64,000 bases of DNA from Panaeolus papilionaceus (Eukaryota > Basidiomycota > Agaricomycetes > Agaricales): positions 1,151,769 to 1,215,768 of the forward strand of contig JADNRZ010000016.1 in assembly GCA_015501605.1 (NCBI GenBank). The letters run 5' to 3'. The position numbers and the translations under genes are program-made. This document shows positions 22,771-34,035 of this stretch, piece by piece. The notes under the pieces were generated by a model. The model had not been told where the DNA came from. It made no database searches and worked only from the letters and a program-made list of their open reading frames with translations. The first letter of the stretch is position 1. Every line of letters begins with the position of its first letter.

Positions 22771-22961
22771 ATATCTCCAAGTTTTGTTCCAATTGTGATT
22801 TCAAGAAGATGAACCAGAACCAGAATACCAACAACCGCAATACTACCCCGACTAGGAACCCGAAGGATTTCGCCAAATACATCTGCACCTTCTATTGTGA
22901 CTTGAACAAAGAACAATGTGCCGAATTCGCCTCTGAAATGCAAGAACAGGATTTTGCCTAA
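22771..22961 (+). pseudogene. gag of copy A, 3' end after P1
   Basis: Resumes directly after the P1 target duplication with the second half of the zinc knuckle region and runs in frame with the family gag (DFAKYICTFY) to TAA at 22959. The match to X2 at 38598-38788 fixes the exact point of P1 insertion. Confidence 0.8.
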
Positions 22962-22975
22962 AGGGTTTTGCCTCA

Positions 22976-25530
22976 ATGTCTAAACCTTATGTATCAGTTT
23001 GTTCTGCTTTGATAGCTCACAATGAATCTTTTTCTGTCCCTGTGACTATCAAGTGTGAACAACTGAGAACCGCCAAACACTTGCATACCCAAGCACTCCT
23101 CAACTCTGGAGCTGTGGGTATTTTCATCAACCAATCATTTGCGAAACTCCACAACCTTCCCCAGACCCCACTCAGAACACTAATCCTTGTCCGAAACATT
23201 GACAGCACACCAAACAAGAAGGGTATGATTACCCACCAAACAACACTGAACATGAAGATCTACGACAAAATCAAGAAGACCAATTTCCTAATTACTGGGC
23301 TAGGAAACCAGAAGATTATCTTTGGATTACCTTGGTTACAGGACACGAACCCCGAGATCAACTGGAAGAATGCTTCCTTGAACTGGCAAACCCCTATTGA
23401 GGACAAACCCAACAGAGAAGAACACCTGAATGACATGATGAACCTGATACCTGACTGGTACCCGACCAACTCCATTATTATCGACAAACAAACCATTTCT
23501 CAACTGGAACTCCAAATTAAGAAGATGCTTGGAAAGAACACAACCCTGAACTGACCTGACCCGATTACAACCGACAACCTCATCATCTCCTATATGGAAG
23601 GAAAACTGAATGAAGAACTAGAGGAAATCTGGATCAACACAACTCTGACGCACTCCCAAGCCTTTGCTCAGAAATTTGACCAGAAGACTGACGAGACTGA
23701 CCTGACCAAGATCGTTCTGCCAGAATACCACCCTTGGATTTCCGTTTTCAGTGAAGAAGCCTCTTCGACCCTGCCAGTGCACAAACCCTGGGATCACGAG
23801 ATCAAGCTCAAACCTGATTTCGTCCACAAATCTGCCAAGGTTTACTCCCTCACCCGAGAACAGGACAATGTCACCAAACAGTTCCTCAATGAACACCTTG
23901 CCAAGGGAACCATCTGACATAGTGAATCCCCTGAAGCCGCAGGATTTTTCTATGTCGCAAAAAAAGATGGCAAGCTCCGCCCGTGCCAAGACTACTGACA
24001 TTTGAACGAAGGAACCATTAAAAATGCCTACCCTCTCCCCCTTGTCACTAACCCTATGGATAAACTCTGAGGCGCCAAGTATTTCACTAAACTTGACATT
24101 CGATGGGGCTACAACAACATCCGAATCAAGGAAGGGGATGAATGGAAAGCGGCCTTCAAGACCAAGTATGGACTCTTCGAACCCCTTGTCATGTTCTTTG
24201 GCCTTTGCAACTCCCCGGCGACTTTCCCATTGATGATGGACAGCATCTTCATTTGACAGGTCGAAAACGGCTACATCATCATCTACATGGACAACATCTT
24301 GATCTATGCCATGAACGAACAAGACCTTGAAAAATACACCAAAGAAGTACTCCAGATCATGAAAGAAAACAACCTCTACCTGAAACCCAAGAAGTGTGAG
24401 TTTAACAAAACCAAGATCGCCTACCTAGGATTCATCATTGAACATAACAAGATTTCCATGGATCCTGCTAAGATCTCAGGAATTAAGGATTGGCCAACAC
24501 TGAAGACCCTCAAGCAAGTCCGATCATTCCTTGGCTTTGGAAACTTCTACCGAAAATTCATCCAACACTACTCTGACCTAGCCCGACCCCTAAACGACCT
24601 ACTCCGAAAAGACTGATCCTTCCTATGGACCAATGCCCATCAACTCGCATTTGACAACTTCAAAGAACGATTCAGCAAGGAACCAGTGCTCGCCATGCCA
24701 GACCAAAACTGACCATTCCAAATCGAAACTGATGCATCCCAGTATGCATACGGAGCTGTCCTAACTCAAGCCAACAGCAACAGAAAACGCCACCCTGTCT
24801 GTTTCCTCTCTTGTTCATTCTCTCCACCGAACAGAACTACCAAGTCTTCGATTGAGAACTCTTAGGAGTTATCCGAGCTCTTGAAGAATGGAAACATTAT
24901 GTCCTGGGATCCCCTCACACAACCACCATCTACTCTGACCACAAGAATCTCACATACTGGCACTCCCCCCAGAACCTTACTTGACAACAAGCCTGATGGT
25001 TCCTTGTCCTTTCCGAATACAACATCAAACTTGAACACATGCCGGGTCACAAGATGGTTCAGTCAGATGCTCTCTCACAATGACCAGAGCTCATGCCAGA
25101 AGGAGGAAACAAAGAAAACACCAACATCACAATGCTCCCTGAATCACTATTCATCAACCTCATCAACACCGAACTCCAGAAGCAGATAGCCAATGCAAGG
25201 CCCTTAGACAAAAACACCATGGAAGCTTTGGAAACCCTACTCAAGAACACCAATGTAACCACCAGAACCACCATAAACAACTGGTCCTTTGAAGAAGGAG
25301 AACATGGGAAACTGCTCTTTTACAAGAACAAGACATATATTCCCAATGACCTGGAGCTCTGCAAGTCCATAGTCATGCACTTCCACAACCCAGTTTCTGC
25401 CAGACATCCTGGACAGATAGAAACATACAATGCTGTTGCCAGATCCTATTGGTGGCCAGGCATGAGACATTTCATCTCCTCCTATGTCAAAGGATGTGCC
25501 ACCTGCCAGCAATTCAAGATCGATAGGAAC
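22976..25530 (+). pseudogene. pol of Gypsy copy A, first part (protease to integrase zinc domain)
   Basis: Protease (23090-23180), with the active-site triad mutated to NSG in LLNSGAVG; X1 and X2 keep DSG. RT follows ([11 protein letters not shown] near 24200; YMDN instead of YMDD near 24285), then RNase H and the integrase HHCC domain (GHPGQIE-like; GCATCQQF near 25500). Premature TGA codons lie at 23554, 23915, 23996, 24068, 24254, 24614, 24710, 24853, 24982, 24994 and 25081. Most correspond to CGA or CAA in X2. It breaks off at GGAAC (25526-25530), where X1 inserted; the rest of this gene is fragment D at 33987-36533, inverted. Confidence 0.85.
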
Positions 25531-26090
25531 TGTTACGGTAGCCTGACGGGCACTTGCGGTTAAGGCCTTTGGACTAGTTGGAGTTGGTTCGGTTGTGCAA
25601 TAGGATTTGAGTATCGTTCTAAGAATGCCACTGCGTACACACGCTATGCTGGTATTGTCTTAGAAGAGAGCAAGAAGAGTAAGATTGTTGTAGAAGTTGT
25701 TGTTCTATTCAAAGTTAAAGAACTAGCTAAAGAACAAGGGTATAAACTATGGTGTTTATATAGATATCTGGCAAGGCTGTGTGTGTAAATGCCAAGTAGA
25801 TAAGGTGAGAAGTATATGAGTCAGAAGTATAGTCCGTAGTAAGAATGAGTCATAGGTGTGAGAGAGATGAGTAAGGAGACAAGTCATAGATAGGAGAAAG
25901 AAGTGGAGCAACAGCGGAAATGAAGGTGGAGTGAGAGTCAGTGTTAGGAGGATGATGTGGGGCTCCAGAGATAGGAAATAGATGAGATAAAAGTACAAAG
26001 AGAGATGATAGTACATGGAGATAAGATGAAGAGAGATAATAGTCCGGATAAGATAAAGAAAAGATAAAGAGGAAAAGAGATGACATAACA
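25531..26090 (-). mobile_element. 3' LTR of Gypsy copy X1
   Basis: 560 bp, reversed: the plus strand starts TGTTACGGTAGCC and ends GACATAACA. The purine-rich primer lies next to it (minus strand AGTACGGGGGTAA at 26091-26103). Flanked on the left by GGAAC (25526-25530). It carries a segment containing GGACTATT near its start that is shared with the LTR at 36534 but missing from the LTRs at 33188 and 44178. Confidence 0.88.
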
Positions 26091-26117
26091 TTACCCCCGT
26101 ACTAAGACTGATTGACC

Positions 26118-27365
26118 TCAATCAGGTGTTGATGTTGTGGATGGCCTTGTCACACATGTCGTCGTTGTAGTCATAGAAGTCGTCGCGCCAAGAGCTATCG
26201 TTGTTGGTGGATGATCTGGGTTGCCATTCTCCTTGCACTCTCGATTCTCAGTCCATTCGGTCCCAAGGGCTGAGCTTGGTCCATGGGTTTGGAGGGGAGT
26301 GTCAACCGGAGGGGGTTTTCCTTTTTCCTTTCTTGTTTTTGACAATGGGACCTGGACATTCTTTGAGGCGATGTCCAGGTGCTTCTTTCCTGCAGTTCCA
26401 GCAGATGAAGTTGGGGCAGTCTGTAATGAAATGATCGGGACGGGGCATTTCAGACAGAGTTGAGTGCCACGTTTCAGAAGAGCAACGAGATTGCTGGAGA
26501 CGATGGGATCGAGGTTCTCGAATAAGTTTTTGGGGTCGCAAGATACAAGGTCTGATAGTGTTGGTTGTTGGGGAATCGGGAAGGAGTAGTCATAGGAGGG
26601 GTTTTTGTTGTGTTTGAAGGTGTAGTTGTCATTGGGTTCGTGACTGGCATATTTCTTTCTTTGCTCAACGATGAGCTCCATGAGGCGATTCCTGCAATCT
26701 GGGTTGTTGAAGTGTTGTTGGCAAAAAACCTTGAACTGGCTACATCCGACATCCCAGTTGTCAGTGGCTTTTCTGCGAAGGTTGTCACAGATCGCCATTA
26801 GCTTGAGGATTTGCTTCTTGATTTCATTAATGTTGTTGTCCATGAAACAGAAGTGAGGCAGGTGATGGTCAGAGAAAGGGAGTTTCCAGGCAAGGAGGTC
26901 GTAGTCTTCTTGGGTACGGAAGATGTCTATGAACTCTTCAAAGCTGATGGTGGTGCGGTTGTGAGCAGAGCCAGGAGCGACAGAGGGTGTTTCCCATCCT
27001 TTAGCTTGATAGAGGATGTTGGTGAGCTTGGGGTCATCGCCGTTGACAATGGTGTTCTCATGGGCTTGGACAAGAGTTTTGAGGACGTTGTCGAGACTTT
27101 GGATCTCAGGGATTTTGGATGAAGAGGCTTCGTGTCGATTGGCTTCTTCTTCGAGGAGGTGTCCTTGTTGCTTTGCTTCAGCGATGAGGGTTTTGGTGCA
27201 AGCGATGAACTCCTCATTGGACATCGACTGGGGAAAGACTGGAGAAGCGACAGTGGGGGGATCAGAAAGGGATCCTTGAGAGGGAGAGTGGATGTGGACG
27301 GTCTTGGGAGCGGAGGAGGTTGAGGAGGTTGAGGAAGAGGGTTTGAGAGCAGAGGTGGTAGTCAT
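26118..27365 (-). pseudogene. X1 extra zinc-knuckle ORF downstream of pol (frameshifted)
   Basis: Homologue of the intact X2 ORF at 42905-44011. A one-base deletion near 26438 (CCCGATC where X2 has CCCTGATC) takes the frame out just before the two zinc knuckles, which remain readable in another frame at 26302-26440 (CWNCRKEAPGHRLKEC). The first third differs from X2 in many residues, while the part from about 27070 down to 26470 is almost identical, so the pair is a mosaic. Confidence 0.75.
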
Positions 27366-27436
27366 GTTGTAAAATGGGAAACGATTTGTTGTTCGAGTTG
27401 GGGAATCTAAGTGAGTTTGTGATGCTTCTTATATGG

Positions 27437-30400
27437 TCAAAGAATGTCAGGGGTGTTGGCAAGATTTTCTTCTGGTTCCCAGGAGTTGTGGAACGGTGGG
27501 AAGCCTTTCCAGGATACAAAGTATTCTCTCTTGCCTGATTTGCCGCAGTGTTTGTGAATCCTGTCAAGTTTGTATTCTTCTCTGCCAATGATGTCTGGTG
27601 GCGGTTGTGGGAAGTTTGGCCCATGTTCTGTTGTTTCAGAATATTCAGAGAGAAGGGTAGCGTGGAAGACATCATGGATTTTCCAATACTGTGGGAGTTT
27701 GAGGTGGTACGTTACTGGTCCCAATACTTCGGTAATTGGAAAGGGTCCTTCTTGTTTCGTTGCAATCTTCTTGTTGTGTCCAAGTTTCAGGTTTTGGGAG
27801 TCAAGCCACACAAGATCTCCAAGTTTGAATGGCGTGAACGGGTTCTTGCTGAAGTTGATCATTCTATTTCTGGCGAATGTGTGAGCAGCAATGGCTTCTT
27901 GTCAGATCTTTAGAAGGGAGGCGAGTGTCAGGGGATCTCCTGCTACCTCCTATTCCTTTCCTTATTATCATCTCTCTGTCTCTCCTTTCTCCATTTCCTT
28001 TGCTCTATCTCATTATCTGGACATATCATGGACTCATAGATATTATATTACACTCTCCTTTAGTTGCCATTCATTCATTATTTAGTTGTTGCCACTGTTA
28101 CATAGTCATTCCTTTGTGTTTCCCTTTGTTTGTTTCCAAAGGCATTGTTTGGCATCAAGGCTGATGCCAATGCCAGCTCATCACTTAAATAGCTGTTTCA
28201 CCTGGGTTTGATCCTTTACCTCTTTCTCTTTGGATCTCCCCCAGGTGAGCCTACTTCCTGTATTTATGTAGAGCTGATATATATCTTTGGATCTCCCCCA
28301 GGACTTGTGTGTGTCTGAGGTGCCCTTACAGCGAGCTTCTTATCCACAGAAGGGTAGACTGTGTGTTCAAAGGCCAACAGGATCTGTGTGGGGTTCGTTC
28401 CCATCATAAGTTCGAAGGGAGAGTGGGCGCGATCGGAGTGTTGTCGGTTGTTGTGAGTGAATTCAAGAGTGGGGAGTGCATTGGGCCATGATTCAGGATT
28501 TGTAATGCAGTAGATAGAAAGGTATACTTCAATTTCTTGATTGAAATGTTCTGTGGTGCCGTCTGTCTGGGGATGATAGGCTGTAGAGAGTTTGGATTTG
28601 ATGTTGAGAAGTCTGAGAAGTTCTTTGAAGGTGTGGGTGGTGAATCTGGGGTCGCAATCTGAAGTAATTGAATCTGGAAGTCCGAATCTTTTGTAAAGGT
28701 TGTCAAGTAAAAGTTTGGCTGCTCCTTCAGTGGTGATCATTTTGGAACAAGGGATAAGAATTACCCCCTTCATAAGGCCGTGGTCCACCACGGACAGAAT
28801 AGAGTCATATCTGAGGGATGGCGGAAGGTCAGTGATAAGATCCATTGACGTCTGGGCAAAGGGTTTCAACGATTCTGGGGCAGGTATCAGCATTAAGGTA
28901 GGTCGTGCAGGGTTCTGATTGATCTTAAACTGCTGGCAGGTAGAGCATCCTTTGATGTAGGCAGAGACGAAGCGGCGCATGCCAGGCCACCAGTATGAAG
29001 TGGCAACAGCGTTGTAGGTTTCAATTTGTCCTGGATGTCCTGCAGTGACAGGGTCGTGGTGGTGCATGACAATGGATTTCCTGAGTTCAAGGTTGTTGGG
29101 AACGTAGATCTTGTCTTTGTAGAAGAGTAATTTTCCATGTTCTCCTTCTTCAAGGGACCAATCGTTGATCGATGTGCCAGAGGTGGCATTGGCGTTCTTC
29201 AGTAATGTTTCTAGGGCTTCCATAGTGTTCTTATCGAGAGGTCTGGTGCCGGCGATTTGTTTCTGGAGTTCAGTGTCAATGAGATTAATGAATAGAGTTT
29301 CGGGGAGCATAGTGACATCAGTGTTTTCTTTGTTTTCTCCTTCTGGAACAAGGTCAGGTCTTCTTGAGAGTGCATCAGATTGGATCATCTTATGACCAGG
29401 CATATGTTCGAGCATGATGTTGTATTCAGAAAGGATAAGGAACCATTGTGCTTGTTGTCGATTAAGGTTCTGGGGTGAGCGCCAGTACATGAGGTTCTTG
29501 TGATCGGAGTGAACCACAGTCGTGTGGGGGGATCCTAGGATGTAGTGTTTCCATTCTTCAAGAGCTCAGATAACTCCTAGGAGTTCTTGATCAAAGACTT
29601 GGTAGTTCTGTTCAGCAGGGGAGAAAGAACGGGAGAGGAAACATACAGGATGTTGTTTTCCATTGCTGTCTGTCTGGGTGAGGACAGCTCCATAGGCATA
29701 TTGGGAGGTGTTGGCTTCAATCTGGAATGGTTGGTTCTGGTCAGGCATGGTGAGAACTGGTTCCTTGCTGAATCAGTCCTTAAGGTTATCGAATGCGGTT
29801 TGGTGAATTTTGGTCCAGACAAAGGGTCGATCTTTTCGGAGCAAGTCGTTCAGGGGTCTAGCAAGGTCAGAATAGTGTTGGATGAACTTTTGGTAGAAGT
29901 TGCCAAAGCCTAGGAATGATTGGACTTGTTTGAGGGTCTTCGGGGTCAGCCAGTCTTTAATTCCAGAAATCTTGGCAGGGTCCATGGAAATCTTGTTGTG
30001 TTCAATGATAAATCCTAGGTAGGCGATCTTGGTCTTGTTGAATTCGCATTTCTTGGGTTTCAGGTAAAGGTCGTTTTCTTTCATAATCTGGAGTACTTCT
30101 TTGGTGTATTTCTCAAGGTCTTCTTGGTTTGTGGCATAGATCAGGATGTTGTCCATGTAGATGATAATGTATCTGTTTTCGACTTGTTGGATGAAGAGGT
30201 TGTCCATCATCGATTGAAAGGTCGCAGGGGAGTTGCAGAGGCCAAAGAACATGACCAGGGGTTCGAAGAGACCATATTTTGTCTTGAAGGCTGCCTTCCA
30301 TTCGTCATTTTCCTTGATACAGACATTGTTGTAACCCCAGCGGATGTCAAGCTTAGTGAAGTACTTGGCTCCTTGGAGTTTATCCATGAGGTCAGTGACT

Positions 30401-31404
30401 AGGGGAAGAGGGTAGGTGTTCTTGATGGTTCCTTCGTTCAGATGTTGGTAGTCTTGGCACGGGTGAAGCTTGCCATCTTTCTTGGTGACATAAAAGAATC
30501 CTGCTGCTTGTGGGGAGTTGCTGTGACGAATAGTTCCTTTACTGAGATGTTCTTCAAGGAAATTCTTGGTGGCATTGTCTTGTTTGTGTGAGAGTGAGTA
30601 AACCTTTGTGAATTTCAGCACGAAGTCAGGTTTGAGCTTGATTTCGTGATCCCAAGGTTTTCAAGCTGGCAGGGTTGAAGAGGCTTCTTCACTAAAAACG
30701 GATATCCAGGGATGAAATTCAGGGGGAATGATCTTGGTCAGGTCAGTTTCGTCAGTCTTCTTGTCGAATTTCTGAGCAAAGGCTTGGGAATGTGTCAGAG
30801 TTGTGTAGATCCAGATTTCTTTGGTTTCTTCTGTCGGTTGTCCTTCCATAAAGGAGATGATTAGGTTGTCGGTGGTCAGCCAGTCGGGTCGGTTCAGGGT
30901 CGTGTTCTTTCCCAGCATCTTCTTAACATGGAGCTCCAGTTGGGAGATGGTTCATTCTTCAATAATAATCAAGTCGGTCAGGTACCAATCAGGAATTGGG
31001 TTCTTTGTGCTGTTCAGGTGTTCTTCTCTGTTGGGTTCGTCCTCAATAGTAGGGGTCTGCCAGTTTAAGGAAGCATTCTTCCAGTCGATCTCGGGGTTCG
31101 TGTCCTGCAACCAGGGTAGTCCCAAGATAATCTTCTGATTTCCTAACCCAGTTACTAGGAAATCAGTCTTCTTGATCTTGTTGTAGATCTTCAGGTTCAG
31201 AGTCATTCGGTGGGTAATTGTACCCTTCTTGTTTGCAGTGCCATCAACGTTTCGGACTAGGATTGGGGTTCTGAGTGGAGTCAGGGGAAAGCCGTGGAGT
31301 TTCGCAAATGATTGGTCAATGAATATGCCAGCTGCTCCAGAGTCGAGGAGGGCTTGAGTATGCAGGGGTTCAGCGGTTCTCAGTTGTTCACACTTGATAG
31401 TCAC
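27437..31404 (-). pseudogene. X1 pol (protease, RT, RNase H, integrase, chromodomain), broken
   Basis: Protease LLDSGAAG (near 31350); RT with YMDN in place of YMDD (near 30150); RNase H; integrase HHCC (HHHDP to CSTCQQF) and core ([23 protein letters not shown]); and a C-terminal chromodomain (DRIHKHCGKSGKREYFVSWK, 27437-27600). It is interrupted by a solo LTR at 27926-28330 and by TGA stops near 30952, 30661, 29773, 29566 and 27911. Every stop and frame boundary mirrors X2 at coordinate 70272 minus x. The chromodomain places the family among chromoviruses. Non-functional as it stands. Confidence 0.85.
27926..28330 (+). mobile_element. solo LTR inside X1 integrase
   Basis: 405 bp, TGTCAGGGGATC to GCCCTTACA, flanked by GCGAG (27921-27925 and 28331-28335). 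Removing it with one GCGAG rejoins the integrase frame. It belongs to a different LTR family from the host. The same insertion with the same duplication is present in X2 at 41942-42346. Confidence 0.85.
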
Positions 31405-31483
31405 GGGACAGAAAAAGATTCATTGTGAGCTATCAAAGCGGAACAAACTGATACATAAGGTTTAGATGTTGAGGTGAAACCTT

Positions 31484-33007
31484 TCAGGCAAAATCCTGTT
31501 CTTGCATTTCGGCAGTAAATTCAGCATGTTGTTCTTCGTTCAAGTCGCGATAGAAGGTGCAGATGTACTTGGCGAAATCCTTCGGGTTCCTAGTTGGGGC
31601 AGTATCGCTGTTGTTGGTATTCTGGTTCTGGTTTGTCTTCTTGAAATCACAATTGGAACAAAACTTGGAGATATGACCTGGTTGGTGGCAGCAGAAGCAG
31701 GTGCCATTCTTCATATGGTCTGCATGCTCAACTTCAGTGAGATTGATTTGCTTGGAACTGGCAAATCTGAATCCCATCTGGTTAGAGGTGAAGCGTTTGG
31801 CAGGTTTCTTGTCAAACAGGAAAGGAAAAGATTCCCTCCAACGGGTGTCCACTTCAGCTGCTTGATCCATCCATTCCTTCAGGGTGTAGGGGTTGTATCC
31901 ATTGTTGCGAATCTTGTCCAAGATTGGTTTCTTAAGAGAGTCTTGATAGATTCCAATCAGCAGGTCTTCCATCAGATTGAGGTTATCATCGGGGTCGGTG
32001 TGAGGGAAGGCATAGCCTGCAGTGATCATGAGGTTCTTGAAAGCAGTGTTGTGTGATTTGACGTTTCCTTCTTGTTGGATGTTCTTGAGATCTTTCCTTG
32101 CATGGTCGTGTCCAAGTCTTGGGGCAAAGTCTTCAGTAAATTTTTGAAGGAAGTTGTTGAACCTTCCATAGGAGACTGTGGTCTTGTTTCTTTGGGCTTC
32201 ATTGAACTTTCCAGCTAGGAAGCAGTGTTTCCAGTCCATTGCTTCTCTATCTCCCTTTGGTCCTTCGGCAAAGTATGATAAGATGAAGGCGATCTTCAGG
32301 TCATCATTGTTGTAGATGTGTCGATTGATGTGGAGATAGGACCAGCATTTGGTGATAAAATGCTTGGTCTTGGTGCAGTCTCCAGTGAACTTCTCAGGTG
32401 CGCCAAGGTTGACTTCTTTCTTCAGGGCGTTTTTAAATGCCTCTGCAGCTGGATCATCTTGTGGACCGTTACCAGGGTCAGGGTTACCAGAAGGATTGGG
32501 GTCACCTGGTCCTTCGTTGTCAGTTTCTGGTTGAGGATCTCCTCCAGGTGGTCCTGACAGTCCTCTCTGGGAACAATCTTGGACAGCTCCTCCAGGTCTT
32601 GAAGAAGAGGCAGAGCAGCCTCCTGGGGGCTGAGTGAGAGTCGCAGTTGCCATACTGGTAGAGAATGAAGGGATTTCGGTGCTGAAGACTGGGGTTCTGG
32701 TGATAGTGTAGTCCAGTTCTCTGGGGTCGTAAGGTTCAATTGGTTGGCTGAGGGCAAGGGAGATGTCAAGGGGTTGTTCGGGTTCTTTCAAGGGTTCTTC
32801 TGGTGTGTCTGGGATTTCTTCTGGTTTGTTTGTGGTTTCAGTTGGTTCTGGAGTTTCCAAGGGTTCTTTCAGTTTGTTGGGCGATACAGGAGTGTCAAGT
32901 TCTTCTTGTTCGTTGGTCTGGGATTCTTGTTCAGTTTCTTGGTCTGGTTCGGAGAGGGGTTCGTTGGTCTTCTGTTGTTCTTTCTTGGATGTTTCTAGTT
33001 TTCCCAA
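31484..33007 (-). CDS. gag: X1 gag
   Basis: 507 open codons, identical in translation to X2 gag at 37265-38788. The N-terminal 140 residues are Glu/Pro/Thr-rich. The capsid-like core follows (FILSYFAEGPKGDREAMDWK; MITAGYAFPHTDPDDNLN), then one zinc knuckle CFCCHQPGHISKFC and an Asn/Gln-rich tail. The frame opens with TTG and has no ATG in the first 100 residues. A neighbouring frame (YQLAAEDYDSLSERR) looks like the true N-terminus, so a frameshift near 33000 is likely. Probably a dead gag with a long surviving frame. Confidence 0.75.
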   Translation of the reverse strand: MGKLETSKKEQQKTNEPLSEPDQETEQESQTNEQEELDTPVSPNKLKEPLETPEPTETTNKPEEIPDTPEEPLKEPEQPLDISLALSQPIEPYDPRELDYTITRTPVFSTEIPSFSTSMATATLTQPPGGCSASSSRPGGAVQDCSQRGLSGPPGGDPQPETDNEGPGDPNPSGNPDPGNGPQDDPAAEAFKNALKKEVNLGAPEKFTGDCTKTKHFITKCWSYLHINRHIYNNDDLKIAFILSYFAEGPKGDREAMDWKHCFLAGKFNEAQRNKTTVSYGRFNNFLQKFTEDFAPRLGHDHARKDLKNIQQEGNVKSHNTAFKNLMITAGYAFPHTDPDDNLNLMEDLLIGIYQDSLKKPILDKIRNNGYNPYTLKEWMDQAAEVDTRWRESFPFLFDKKPAKRFTSNQMGFRFASSKQINLTEVEHADHMKNGTCFCCHQPGHISKFCSNCDFKKTNQNQNTNNSDTAPTRNPKDFAKYICTFYRDLNEEQHAEFTAEMQEQDFA

Positions 33008-33187
33008 GGTTTCTTCTTTCTGATAGGGAATCGTAATCCTCTGCTGCTAGTTGATACAGGGGAGTTGGCTTGGCTGGAGGTTCCTGATTGAGGTTTGGTG
33101 CTGGTTTTCTTCTTCTGGGTTGCCGTTTTGTATGAGGGGTGCCGTCTTGTAAACTATGGACGGTGTATGTTGGGTAGCTAGTTCTTT

Positions 33188-33720
33188 TGTTACAGTAGCC
33201 TGACAGGCGCTTGCGGTTAAGGCCTTTGAGCTAGTCAGAGTCGGTTCAGTTGTGTGATAAGGTTCAAGTATCGTTCTAAGAATGCCACTGCGTACGCACA
33301 CTACGCTGGTATTGTCTTAGAAGAGAGCAAGAAGAGTAAGATTGTAGTAGAAGTTGTTGTTCTATTCAAAGTTAAAGAACTAGCTAAAGAACAAGGGTAT
33401 AAACTATGGTGTTTATATAGATATCTGGCAAGGCTGTGTGTGTAAATGCCAAGTAGATAAGGTGAGAAGTATATGAGTCAGAAGTATAGTCCGTAGTAAG
33501 AATGAGTCATAGGTGTGAGAGAGATGAGTAAGGAGACAAGTCATAGATAGGAGAAAGAAGTGGAGCAACAGCAGAAATGAAGGTGGAGTGAGAGTCAGTG
33601 TTAGGAGGATGATGTGGGGCTCCGGAGATAGGAAATAGATGAGATAAAAGTACAAATAGAGATGATAGTACACAGAGATAAGATGAAGAAAAGATAAAGA
33701 GGAAAAGAGACTATGTAACA
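33188..33720 (-). mobile_element. 5' LTR now joined to X1, originally of X2
   Basis: 533 bp, reversed (TGTTACAGTAGCC to CTATGTAACA). It lacks the GGACTATT segment present in the LTR at the other end of X1, but resembles the 44178 LTR in that respect. Its outer flank (33721) is hAT-like element DNA, not GGAAC. Best explained by exchange of ends with X2. Confidence 0.8.
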
Positions 33721-33978
33721 GCTAATCACTAAACTATAAGATAAGCAAAAATATTAATTTATGAACTGATACTCAGCTGACAAACTGATCATCAGCTGAG
33801 CCTCAGCTGAAAAGTTTGGGTTAGTGTAAAGTCCTCCATTTCTTTTCAAAATATGTTATTAAACTGAGGTTGAGCTGAGGCTCAGCCGAGACTTGGCTGA
33901 GAGTCAGCTGAGAGTCAGCTGATGAGCCGATACTCAGCTGAGGCTCAGCTGAAAGGTTGGTGTTAGTGTGAAGTACTG
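33721..33978. mobile_element. two truncated hAT-like elements (E3a, E3b), CAGCTGAG type
   Basis: E3a: 33721-33836, ending GGGTTAGTGTAAAGTCCTC, the reversed left end of E1. E3b: 33837-33978, matching the right part of E1 and ending GTGAAGTACTG, followed by AGTGGGGA (33979-33986), which is target sequence in Gypsy fragment D. E3a seems inserted in E3b, and an X-type LTR in E3a. Left halves are missing. Confidence 0.7.
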
Positions 33979-34035
33979 AGTGGGGAGAGCATCTGGCCAG
34001 GATTCGGGGTTCGTGATGCAGTAGATGGAGAGGTA

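Noticed and set aside
23554..25081. Recoding of TGA (alternative genetic code or selenocysteine) in copy A pol
   Set aside because: Sister copies have CAA, CGA or TGG at these sites and G1 uses TGA only as stop; CpG decay explains the pattern.
26201..27323. Plus-strand open frames of 60-103 codons opposite the X1 extra ORF
   Set aside because: Shadows of the minus-strand coding sequence; the mirror-image frames in X2 are likewise antisense.
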